Positions 48,251 to 58,065 of a stretch of DNA of 64,000 bases are shown here, piece after piece. The stretch's first letter is position 1; each line of letters opens with the position of its first letter. The notes beneath the pieces were generated by a model, which was not told the origin of the DNA, searched no databases, and was given only the letters and a program-made list of their open reading frames with translations. The translations under genes were made by a program, and so were the position numbers. This DNA comes from Poa pratensis (lineage: Eukaryota > Streptophyta > Magnoliopsida > Poales > Poaceae), in assembly GCA_947311845.1 (NCBI GenBank), contig CAMZMU010000034.1:83444079-83508078 (forward strand), written 5' to 3'.

Positions 48251-48726
48251 TACGTGGTTTCATTCGGCTAGCGACCACGCTTGTAGCCCAAGAAAGAGAA
48301 TTAAGATTAGAACTGTTGCTTCTGATCTTGGTCAAATCATTCATCTATAGTTACTTTTAGCATGCTAAATGTGCTGATGTAGCTTTATCCGGATGGACTT
48401 GTCAACGATTGAATGTGTTCGGACTTCCTAGTATTCTGGTGTCTGGAACTGTTTGGTCTTTTCCGCGAGTCAGAATCTAGAAAGTGTGCTGCATTCTCTT
48501 GTGTCGACAGCTTAAGATTGGACTTGTAGCATAGTTGTAAGTAGAGATCTGTAAACCATTTTGTTGGTCCGGTATTTTTTTTAAGGATACGTCCAAGCAG
48601 ACGTATCGGTTTCAAGAAGGAGGGGCCAATCGGCCGTTTACAACGCGTTTAGGCACATGAGCCAGCCATCCACCGAAAAAGAAAAGGGATCACTCGCCAA
48701 CTCTCAACCTATCTACGGGTTATAGG

Positions 48727-49372
48727 CTACCCCTGAACAGCCTTGCTGCCCGCCACAGGTAAGCCTCGGCCACTACCATCGATGGTAGTCTCCACCGATG
48801 GTCTGTGTCCCTCAAAGACCACATCGTTCCTATGTCTCCACAGACACCAGCAGATCAGGGTGATCGCCATCCACAGGCCCCTCGCATCAGTACCTCCAGG
48901 TGTCTTCAGTGGTAGCCAATCCACTAGGCGGTCATCTTGGGTAGGAACCCAATCCGCCCTACCCCACCTGCTTAGGAAGGAGGACCACACCTCTCGCGAG
49001 GGCACAACCGAACAACATGTGGTTAATATTTTCCTCCTCCTGATCGCAGAACGCGCAGGAGGCCAGCCTGGGCAATCCTCTTCGCTCCGGACGATCGACC
49101 GTCCAACATCTATTTCTCAAAGCTAGCAAGAGGAAGAACTTGCATTTGTTCGGAGCATGCCAGCGCCAAATCTGCTGGGCCCCATCCATCTCAATCTTGC
49201 CCTCAAAGAACCCTCGGTAGGCCGAGCGAGCTGAGTACTTGTGGTGGGTCTCCCAGTTCCACCTAAACTCATCCATGACCCTCTCAGTCAGAGCAAAGTC
49301 TGACACACTGTCAGCCAAGGACAACAGCTCACGTATTTGCTGCGCATCAAGATCAGGCGGGATGTCCTCAAG
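48727..49372 (-). pseudogene. LINE-3 ORF2 C-terminus (zf-RVT domain)
   Basis: Two frames (48959-49324 and 48727-49005) overlap with a frameshift near 48990. Key residues are CAFCDQ, then NINHMLFGCALAR, then ICWCLWRHRNDVVFEG. The basic WxWRHRN-type sequence is the usual end of LINE ORF2 in lineages without RNase H. Confidence 0.75.
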
Positions 49373-49377
49373 CCATC

Positions 49378-51632
49378 TGAAAGGACAAGGATGTCGCCTA
49401 GAAGGGGGGGGGGGGTGAATAGGCGATTAAAACTTTTCCGTTTTAGGCTTGATAATTGCGGAATAAAACTAGGTGTTTAAATTAACAAGCCAACAACCTA
49501 AATAAACTAGGCTCACCTATGTGCACCAACAACTTATGCTAAGCAAGACAAGCAACAAGGTGATAGCAAGATAGAATACTTCAAGCACGAAGACTATCGC
49601 ATTGTAAAGGCATAAGTAAAAGGCTCGGGTATAGAAATAACCGAGGCACGCGGAGACGAAGATGTATTTCCGAGTTCCTCCTTTTTAGGGGAGTACGTCT
49701 CGTTGGAGAGGTGTGAGGCACCACAAAGGTCGATCTCAACGCCACAAAGGCTCACCCTATTCTCCGATGAACCACACCACAAAGGATTGGTTCACCTTCT
49801 ACTATCGGAATCCTTCGAGGCGGAAATCCGGAGACTTTCAACAACAACCCGGGGCACAACCCACAATTGGATTGGGGGCTCCCGAACAGCTACAAGTGAC
49901 CACACAAGGGTCTCAACCACCACACGGGCGTCTAGGGTCCAAAGACCTAAGAGTAACAAGTTCACAAGCTTTCAACTTCCATGAATTCTCGTGGAGAGCA
50001 CAAACCGATGCACAAAGCAATGGCAAGAGCACAAGTGCTCAAATCCTTCACTCTCAAATCCCACCAAAAGCAACTAATGCTTATGGGGGGAGAAGAGAGA
50101 AAGAACAAAGAAGAACTCAACAAATGAACTCCAAGATCTAGATCCACTAGGTTCCCCTCACTTAGAGGAGAGATGGATTGGTGAAAATGTAGATCTAGAT
50201 CTCCTCTCACTTTTCCCTCAAAGATATGCAAGAATCATGGGAGGGATTGAGAGGAAGGCAAGCTTTTCCAAAGGTCAACAATGGAGGAGAGAGAGGGGAA
50301 AAACGTGCTTGAGACGTTAGAGAACCATTGGGGAAGAAAGCCCCTTAAATAGGTCCTCTCAAAAATCTGCCCGTTGCAGACGAAAAGAGGCCGCGGCGGT
50401 AGTACCGGGCCTCAGCCGGTACTACCGGCCGGCGCAGGATTAGTCTTGGTCGTCAATGGTCAACGGGCCCTCGCACATCACCCGCAGCGGTAGTGTCGGC
50501 CGGAGTCACGCGGTAGTACCGCACCACCCGGTAGTACCGGCCTACTACCGGGTCAGTACCGCATTTAACAGAACGATGCCAGTACCGAAAAGACCTGATT
50601 AGCGGTAGTACCGGGCCTCAGCCGGTACTACCGGCTGGGCAGGAAAATGCTCCTTTTCTCCCTTGACAAAACCTGAAATGCAATAACTTTCTCGTTCGAA
50701 CTCCAAATCAGGTGAAACCAATTTTGTTGGAAAGGTAACGACACGAGCTTTCCTCACGGATAAATCAATAATATTTCCAATCAAGAAAACGCAACAAGTT
50801 TTTCATCCGGACTCCGTTTTCTATGATCTTGGGCTTGCTCCGAAGATAATCACAAGCACTACAAGATCATGCATATACACCTCATAGTCCATCATGTGAG
50901 GAGGATAACACAAGAGGAGAGTTTGACCTCACTACAAGAGACGAACCGGTAAAACCTCCAACATCAAAAACACCACAAGATATTCAAATGAAATACGTTT
51001 TTGATGAACTAGAGCTTGGTGTGGAGATGAACACAAGCTCTAAATTCTCACATGGATAAAAGCCAAATAAGAACCAAGAAAGATTATATGCCAAATATGC
51101 AAAGGTTTGCGCTCTACACAAAGATGCGATCAAGTTACTCACTTGAGAGCCCCTCTTGATAGTACGCCGTCTATCTTATAACCCGGTCTCCCACTAACAC
51201 CACGAGACCGGTAAAATAGAAACCCTATCAAGATCATACCTTTGCCTCGCGCATTCCACTTGAGCTAGATGATGACAATCTTGACTCCCTCAAGTTGGAA
51301 CACCTTTCTTGATTGTGCTTGCTAGCACATGCTTGATGAAGATTTCTCCAAATGCTCCCTCATACTCCATTATGGGAGAGCCTCGCTAAGCTCCGTTTCA
51401 CAAAGATGATGTCTTGAATACTTCAAGACATACTTGCAATATGCTCAACTCTACACATGACCATTCTTCATATAAACCCATTGGGTTCATCATATAATCT
51501 TCTAGAGTCCAACACATGAACTCCACTCTTCTTCATGGACACAATCTATAAAGATATCTCAATGCAAACATTAGTCCATAGGGATTGTCATTAATTACCA
51601 AAACCACGCATGGGGCAACACATGCACTTTCA
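49378..51632. mobile_element. LTR-type element (2,255 bp) within LINE-3
   Basis: It starts TGAAAGGACA (49378), ends GCACTTTCA (51632), and is flanked by a perfect CCATC duplication (49373-49377 and 51633-51637). Excision restores the LINE-3 reading frame between LSDGW and WLEDIP. TGAAAG/CTTTCA ends and a 5-bp TSD point to a solo LTR or a small LTR-bounded element. No protein is encoded. A G run at about 49407 and GGTAGTACCGG palindromes (50395-50640) lie inside. Confidence 0.8.
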
Positions 51633-51874
51633 CCATCCATCAGAAAGCCCCTCTCTGACTCGGCGGGAGCAGCGGGCGCTCTTGGGCACCTTGAGGAGGA
51701 GGTTCAGTGCCAGGTCCTTTACACGCCCACCGGGCAGCCACCTATCACCCAGAAGAAAGTGGAGGCCCCATCTCCCACAATCGAGGTGGTGGCTGCCTCA
51801 AACAATTGACGGGCCACACGGGGAACCTGGATGTTGAATTCACTCCAGGGCTTGGAGCTATCTGTCCTGCTAAG

Positions 51875-52093
51875 CAGTGGCGGAGCTTGCGCCAACCTGA
51901 TGGGGGGGAGCAAATGGGCTACAAAATCATACTGGGCTAGAATTGGGGGGAGGGGGAAATGGGCTAAATATGACAGTTTTTGGACAAAAATGGGCCAAAA
52001 TGCACTGATTTTTTTGCAATTTCTTCTTGGGCTGGGGGGGGGGGGGGAGGGGGGTGCGGCGGCCCCCCTGAATTGTACATAGCTCCGCCCCTG
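51875..52093. mobile_element. hAT-like MITE, 219 bp
   Basis: It begins CAGTGGCGGAGC and ends GCTCCGCCCCTG (inverted), with a perfect 8-bp duplication CTGCTAAG (51867-51874 and 52094-52101). The 8-bp TSD and CAGTG-like ends fit non-autonomous hAT elements. It has a GC-rich poly-G stretch near 52036 and no ORF. It is inserted in LINE-3. Confidence 0.85.
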
Positions 52094-52365
52094 CTGCTAA
52101 GCCAAAACCACCTAGCCCAGAGCGCCTGGCTCATAAGTCTCAGGTTCGGAATATCGAGACCTCCCAGTCTCTTGGGCATGCAGACTCTCTCCCACGCCAC
52201 AAGACAGTGGCTTCCACGGGCTGCCTTCCGCCCAGCCAAGAGAAAACCGCGGATGGTCTTCTCAATCGGCACAAGAGTCTTTACCGACAGATCAAGCGAC
52301 ATCATGGTGAAAATAGACACCGCAGAGAGGGTGGTCTTAACTAGCTCAAGAAATGGCTAGTTGAA

Positions 52366-52861
52366 AGCTTAATGGGTTTGTTTGGTTCAAAGACAAAAGA
52401 AGAATAACAGTGGGGATATTTTTTGCCATGATGATATTATTCATCTGTTTGATTTGGAGCAAAAAGCACAAAAAAAATCCCATTCCAACTTGGTTTCAAA
52501 GAAAAATCACATGAATTTTACCATCCAGTTGGACCTCTTTTCTAAATTCCTATGCACGAATAACGAGACCGGGTCCTTTGTGGCATTATAACATCTGCAT
52601 TATACTTTTTAATGTGGTTTGATTTTTATTTGCCATGTTTATTAAAGTTTCTATGTTTTTTCTATTTATCTGAACCAAACACGCAAGTTTAGAAATTACC
52701 CTGTTTTTAATTCTCTGCTTTACACATACATTTCTATCGTATATCTGCGAGCTAAACATGCCCTGAAAGTAGCAAAACAGAAGAAAAGCTAGTATTTTCG
52801 TGCTTCGCCGTATCAGAAATGTTTGCGTCGCACATTGACCAAAAGTGGATACTAGTTTGAA
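52366..52861. other. AT-rich intergenic DNA
   Basis: No gene or bounded element was seen between LINE-3 and LINE-4. Confidence 0.4.
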
Positions 52862-53300
52862 GATGGCGAACACCTCTTAGTTCAGTGCGTTTACGCACGG
52901 GAAGTCTGGTTCTCGATCCTACAGCTTGGGGGTTTGCAGCGGTTCACGCCAGGACCAAGTGACACGGCGGCTCTCTGGTGGGCGACGACTGCAGCGGCGA
53001 TTCCGCAGAAGCAGAAGAAAAATTTCAATGCGCTTGTCATTTTGACGGCGAGATCGATTTGACCGGAGCGCAATAGCAGGGTTTTCGACCACGTAGCCTC
53101 CCCGGTAACGGTGGTCTGTAATCGCATTAGGCAAGATTTTGATCTTTGGTTGTCGGCGGGTATTTGCGGACAAGCGAGAGGAATTGGGTAGTGTGTTCAG
53201 CGGAGTCTAGCCGCTTGTGGTTGAGACTCCAATCTCTGTATTGATTTAAAATTCTCTATCTTAATATAAAGACACGCGAGGCTCGCACGTGTTCTTGAAA
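52862..53300 (+). mobile_element. LINE-4: 3' end fragment
   Basis: The plus strand encodes the end of a LINE ORF2: HLLVQCVYAREVWFSIL (zf-RVT), then RNSRVFDHVA and an in-frame stop after GLCGQ-type residues, followed by a short 3' UTR with TTAATATAAAGACACGCG. It is severely 5'-truncated and carries a stop codon in the NALVILTARSI region. It belongs to a family with a similar tail to many Triticeae LINEs. Confidence 0.7.
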
Positions 53301-53798
53301 GTTTGGAGAATATAATAACTGAAGTGTGCCGAAAGTCTTACCTCGGTTGAAAAAAAAATACTTGTATTGATAGTCAGCACTTCATCGATCGATCTACCAC
53401 GTACGTCTACCTACCGGTACTTGTTTGTGGAACCAAAGTCATTAGGACATTCTACAGATATGTATAATTACCAAAGAGAAGCGACTCTTTTTTTTGATAC
53501 CCAAAGAGAAGCGACTCATAAGTCATAACTCATTCATTCACTCACGTTTTTCTTTTGGCTAGCCCAGCTGTTGTTTCTCACAGCGTCAAATTATAATACA
53601 GTATCACTAAACTCCTTGGTCAAAACTTAACACTGCCGTCTCTCTCTATGTGTAAACAGAAGCAACGTACGTTGCCGACGATCACGCGACACACGGCAAC
53701 CTGATCGAGCGTCGCGCGCGTGGAAGAGAAGCGCTAGCTAACCGTACGTGCGTGTGTACGTCATGATGACGTCGTGTCGTGACCTGGAGGCTCGCCTC
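53301..53798. other. Unassigned intergenic DNA
   Basis: No gene was recognised. A short direct repeat of CCAAAGAGAAGCGACTC occurs at about 53471 and 53501. Confidence 0.4.
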
Positions 53799-53815
53799 CA
53801 GTGATAGGTGAGCTC

Positions 53816-54120
53816 AAAAGTCCTTTTTTTTTGAGAAACACAGTACAACGCAAGCGCTCATATACACGCGCATACACTCACCCCTATGAACGCACACACG
53901 CACACCCTACCCCTATGAGCACCTCCGAGAGACTGAGCCGGCGGATCAGGTCTTGAGATTGACGAAGTCACCACGGGCGCCTCGCTGTCGACGGGAACGT
54001 CGCCTCCCACTGAAGAATATTCCGCCTAAATGAGAAACACCAGCGTCAAACCTGGGGTTTGAACTCTGGTGGGCTGGGGGTACAACCACCCTCCTAACCA
54101 TCTTGCCACAGGCAAGTTCT
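53816..54120 (-). mobile_element. Au-type SINE, inverted copy
   Basis: Read on the minus strand it is the same family as 12840-13155. It starts in the tRNA-derived head (CTGTGGCAAGATGGTTAGG) and continues to GGTGCTCATAGGGG and TGTTTCTCAAAAAA. A perfect 17-bp duplication, CAGTGATAGGTGAGCTC, flanks it (53799-53815 and 54121-54137). The retained TSD suggests a fairly recent insertion. Confidence 0.9.
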
Positions 54121-54678
54121 CAGTGATAGGTGAGCTCGCATCACACTATTGGTAAAACACTTCCACGCAGGACCGGAGCTTTTTCACCAACGACCATCAG
54201 GGCATCAGGCATCGATGGACATCACCCCGCGCAAACCACACGGAGATTAGCATGTAAAATGGTAGAGAAGACTGGTCTTTTTTTAGCCCTCCACGTCACT
54301 TAGAAAAGGCAATAAATAGTAGTCATACAATATGTTATCTCTTATTGTCATCTCTAGCAATTAATGAGAACTAGATAAAATTAGAAAGAAATTATGTTAA
54401 TAAGAGAGAGCATATGGCACAATGAACAAAATAGTCTTCTCTTAATTTTTAAAAGATCATAGCTTAGCTAAGGGAAGACAACCCCCTCTCTCTTGATTCT
54501 CTTTCCTCCAACTAAGCAAATATCCGTTGTACATTGATTATACAACTTTACAAGCACTCGGCCGCGTCAAATCATCAGATTTCAGATCCTCCGCTTCCAC
54601 ACGCTCGCCCATCCATCCACGATCCGATCCGACCAACCACGCGGCGCGCGACGACCCACACCCACTCTGCAGCGTCGT

Positions 54679-54686
54679 TATATATA
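54679..54686 (+). promoter_or_regulatory. TATA box of kinase B
   Basis: TATATATA lies about 119 bp upstream of the kinase B ATG. Surrounding sequence (TGTCAACCCATTATCATCC and flanks) aligns with the kinase A promoter, so the promoter was duplicated with the gene. Confidence 0.65.
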
Positions 54687-54804
54687 CCCTTCTACACCTC
54701 CATCGTGTCAACCCATTATCATCCATTCCCATCCGACCAACACAAGCTAGCCGGACGGACGTTCCAAGACCACGAATTTACCAGTCAAACACCACGAATT
54801 CACC

Positions 54805-57009
54805 ATGAAGGCGTTTCTGCTAGGGTGCTTCGCCCCGCACGGCGACACCGACCCGGCGGCGGTGGGAGACCACGACGAGGCCACCATCACCACGACGCCG
54901 TCGACGAAGAAGAAGACGAAGAAGTCGATACGGCGGGTGCAGAGCTCGACGGCGCACCTGCGCACGCTGTCCCTGGACGACCTCTCCCGCACCCTCGCCT
55001 CCTCCGGGATGCACGCCTTCACGCTGGCGGAGCTCAAGCTCGCCACCCGCAACTTCTCGATGAGCCACAAGATCGGGTCGGGCGGGTTCGGCCCCGTCTA
55101 CAAGGGCTTCCTCGACGGCAAGATCGTACCGGGAATCGAGCCGCAGCACGTGGCGATCAAGAGCCTGGACGGCGAGGGGGAGCAGGGGCACCGGGAGTGG
55201 CTGGCGGAGGTGGTCTACCTCGGCATGCAGCTCAGCCACCCGCACCTCGTCAAACTCCTCGGCTACTGCTGCCAGGACCACCACCGGATGCTCGTCTACG
55301 AGTTCGTGGCCAAGGGAAGCCTCGAAGACCATCTCTTCACCAAGAGTAAGAACCCAGCAGTTCATTCGTCGATCGGGTTCTTGTTCATTGATTGATCGGG
55401 ATTAGTTTTGACATCGATCTATGTGTGTGCGTTCAGATATGCTGTCGACCTTGCCGTGGGCGACGAGGCTGAAGATCGCGGTGGGGGCGGCTGAGGGGCT
55501 GTCGTTCCTGCACGAAGCAGAGACGCCGGTGATCTACAGGGACTTGAAGGCGTCCAACATCCTGCTCCAATCGGTCAGTACCTACTCAACATCCTGCTTC
55601 ATATATTATCTTTCTACGTGTATACGCACGCACGTTTTAAACTAGTAGCTAGTTGGCCAATTTCTTAGCTAGACTTGATCAAGCAAGCCCCAGACCAAAT
55701 CTTCGTACGTACACTGTAATGTAATGGCGCCAACTAACCAGGTGACCCATTAAAAACGGTATATCGCTATTAAAAATGGCGAAACACAGAATCAGCATCA
55801 GTAGCCATTTATTATTTGTTTGATTTGTTTATGCCTCCTACCGATTCAGACAAGGATGTCCCTGTCATGGTAAGCAGATAGGAAACGCACACTTGAGGAT
55901 ACAAAATTGGTTGCTGCTTTTAATTTTTCTAGGCTTAGCTAGCCTAAATTAGCACCAGCTAGAAAGCACAACTGTAGACATAGTCGCTCAGTCTAAATCG
56001 GTTGCGTGAGCAGCTAACCTCACCTAACCAAGTAACCGCCTTGCTCGACACTCCATCACATCATGATAAACACGCGCGCCAATTTTTTTTTCCATGAGCG
56101 TACCAGCAAATTAATCAGTACACGTCGATGTGATCTAACTGTAACGTCTGCATGTCTATTGCAGGACTACACGGCGAAGCTGTCGGACTTCGGGCTGGCC
56201 AAGCAGGGCCCGGTGGGTGAAGAAACGCACGTCTCGGCGACAGCAAGGATGGGCACCCACGGCTACGCGGCGCCGGAGTACATCATGACGGGCCACCTCA
56301 CGGCGAAGAGCGACGTGTACAGCTACGGCGTGGTCCTCCTCGAGCTGCTCACGGGCCGGCGGAGCGTCGACCAGCGGCGGCGCGGGCGGGAGAAGCACCT
56401 CGTGGACTGGGCACGGCCCTACCTCCGGCGCCCGGACAGGCTGCACCGCGTGATGGACCCGAGCCTGGAGGGAGCTACTCCGATGAGGCGGCGGAGAAGG
56501 CCGCCATGGTGGCCTATAAATGCCTGCAGAGCGTGCCCAGGTCCCGCCCCACCATGCGCGAGGTCGTCGACGCGCTCGAGCCGCTGCTGAGCATGCGCAG
56601 CGACGTGCCCGCCGGGACGTTCGTCTACGTGGCGCCGCCGGCGGTGGTCGCTGCCAAGCAGGGGCGGAGGCAGGATTGAGCTTTAGAGGGGGCCAACCAT
56701 GATACAACTCAATTAGGGGGCCAATAAGACTAATTTCTACTAAAAACCCCATCAAAATTTGTCTTAGCTATAGAAAAATTCCTGCTGTAGCATGGCATAG
56801 GGGGGGCCATGGGCCCTGCTGGTCCCCCCTAGCTCCGCCACTGCTGCCAAGGCAGAGGTTGTTGACAAGGAGAAGGGCCGGGGCGGTGAGGCGACGACGG
56901 GCATGAAGAAAATGGCCGTGCAGAGGGCCGTCAGGCACCGGTACGCAAGCTCGGTCGCGGGAGCGAGAGCGGCGGCTCGCCGGGGCAGACCAGGGACAGA
57001 GGGGCTTAG
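54805..57009 (+). CDS. RLCK-VII protein kinase, RIPK-like (kinase B)
   Basis: Paralogue of kinase A. Exons: 54805-55345, 55437-55573, and 56165 to the end. [10 protein letters not shown]-terminus, [11 protein letters not shown] loop, YRDLKASN (RD), [23 protein letters not shown] and SDVYSYG are intact. The frame then shifts after MDPSLEG (one G missing in a G run near 56473). Read as written the protein stops at 56590. If the G is restored, the frame runs through the end of the kinase domain into a hAT-like insertion (56659-56843) and stops at 56679, losing the C-terminal tail. Beyond the insertion the old tail is still recognisable to TAG 57007-57009, with a further G loss near 56961. By family knowledge it is a signalling kinase near immune receptors. 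It is probably a damaged or altered gene. Confidence 0.78.
56659..56843. mobile_element. hAT-like MITE in the last exon of kinase B
   Basis: 185 bp, starting CAGGGGCGGA and ending CTCCGCCACTG, with a perfect 8-bp duplication CTGCCAAG (56651-56658 and 56844-56851). Its ends and duplication length match the element at 51875-52093. It puts an in-frame TGA at 56677-56679. Confidence 0.9.
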
Positions 57010-57654
57010 ACAGGAAAGCAATGCCCGCGTTCGTTTGAGTGACCGACCGTGTGCTTATTTTTGTCCAAAAGCTGTTTGAACTGTACATAGTGTGACAAGC
57101 AGGAAGTGTAAATGTGTAATAGGTTCGTCTAATTAATTCTTTTCTTGGTGATGGTATTGTTCATCCAAGAGCAAAAGGTGTTGCTAGTTTTTCAGGAACA
57201 ATTAAAGAGTTGTTGTTATCTATATCTTGCCGCTGATGGTATTACCGAGCCCATGATCTGTTGTTATATGCGACGTGCGTGTCTTCTTAAGGAAGCAGCA
57301 ACAACAATTTTGTGTCTTTCGGAGCCGTGAAATATATGACTCAAATGACCACTCATAAAAGAAAATGTAAGGAATTCGCCTTCGATAATCACAAGCTCGT
57401 AACAAGAAATCTAAAAAATATATAATTAAAATCACGCATTAACATGATTTTTTTTATCAATGCATCAATTAGTAGTAGTCAAATCCAAGCTATCCCGAGC
57501 AGTTCCCCCCTCGTTAGTCCAGCTTGAGAAGGTTGCCGAGTGTAATTAGTCAACTTTATACATCAGTTTATTAGTCGAACCGTTGCAGTAAGCATCTAGG
57601 AGTAGTACTAACGTAGTAGGAGTATGAAGAAATGGCCCCTTTTTCTATCCCTCC
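57010..57654 (+). other. Kinase B 3' UTR and downstream
   Basis: The first 150 bp align (inverted) with the region below the kinase A stop (about 36420-36620), showing shared 3' UTRs. The rest is AT-rich without a gene. Confidence 0.6.
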
Positions 57655-58030
57655 TGCTTGGGTTGGACAAATATGATTGGAAGAAACCATGGGGGTGTTG
57701 TGTGTCGCTGTCAGCGTACGTGTGGGAAACTCTTCCTGGCGTCTCTCGTTTTTGGAAGGAAGCAATCGGTCGGCTTAGCCATTCGTTATTCTAGCTTAAT
57801 TTTCATTGTCGTCTTAATTTTCAGAGAGGGCGACACGTACTGACGTACTGAAAGTTTCTTTGACAAAACCAGTTCGTGCGTATCTTTGTGTTGTTAATTC
57901 ATAACAAGCATTGGGAAATTTGGAAGCATTATTATTTTTAGTTCTCAACAAGAAGTCAACAACAAGGATTTGCCAAAATGCTTTTTTTGAAAGAGCAGAG
58001 AATGACTTAACTAATTTGTACCACGACTAG
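57655..58030. repeat. Segment shared with 43990-44380
   Basis: Same-orientation homologue of 43990-44380, non-coding, about 650 bp below kinase B. It ends next to the CTAG at 58027-58030. Confidence 0.75.
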
Positions 58031-58065
58031 TACACGTGCACGTGCAACGCACGTCTATATGATGT
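58027..58065 (-). mobile_element. Possible Helitron 3' terminus
   Basis: On the minus strand the sequence reads GACGTGCGTTGCACGTGCAC, then GTGTACTAG followed by T: a GC-rich palindrome just before CTAG with target T, as in grass Helitron ends. The body would extend to higher coordinates (AT-rich, 58 kb upward). No Rep/helicase frame and no 5' TC end were found. Confidence 0.3.

Larger units (their letters stand above)
48580..52365 (-). mobile_element. LINE-3: 5'-truncated LINE, interrupted by an LTR-like element and a hAT-like MITE
   Basis: The minus-strand coding remnant begins near 52365 (thumb region: KTIRGFLLAG, AWERVCMPKRLGGLDI) and resumes below 51874 (PWSEFNIQ, VGDGASTFFW). It jumps the 49378-51632 insertion from LSDGW to WLEDIP, then shows the zf-RVT region (CKFFLLLALRNRCW, CAFCDQEEENINHMLFGC) and ends near 48580 next to an A-rich run. 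Frameshifts are present. Endonuclease and RT core are absent (5' truncation), typical of LINE insertions. No TSD was identified with confidence. Confidence 0.8.
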
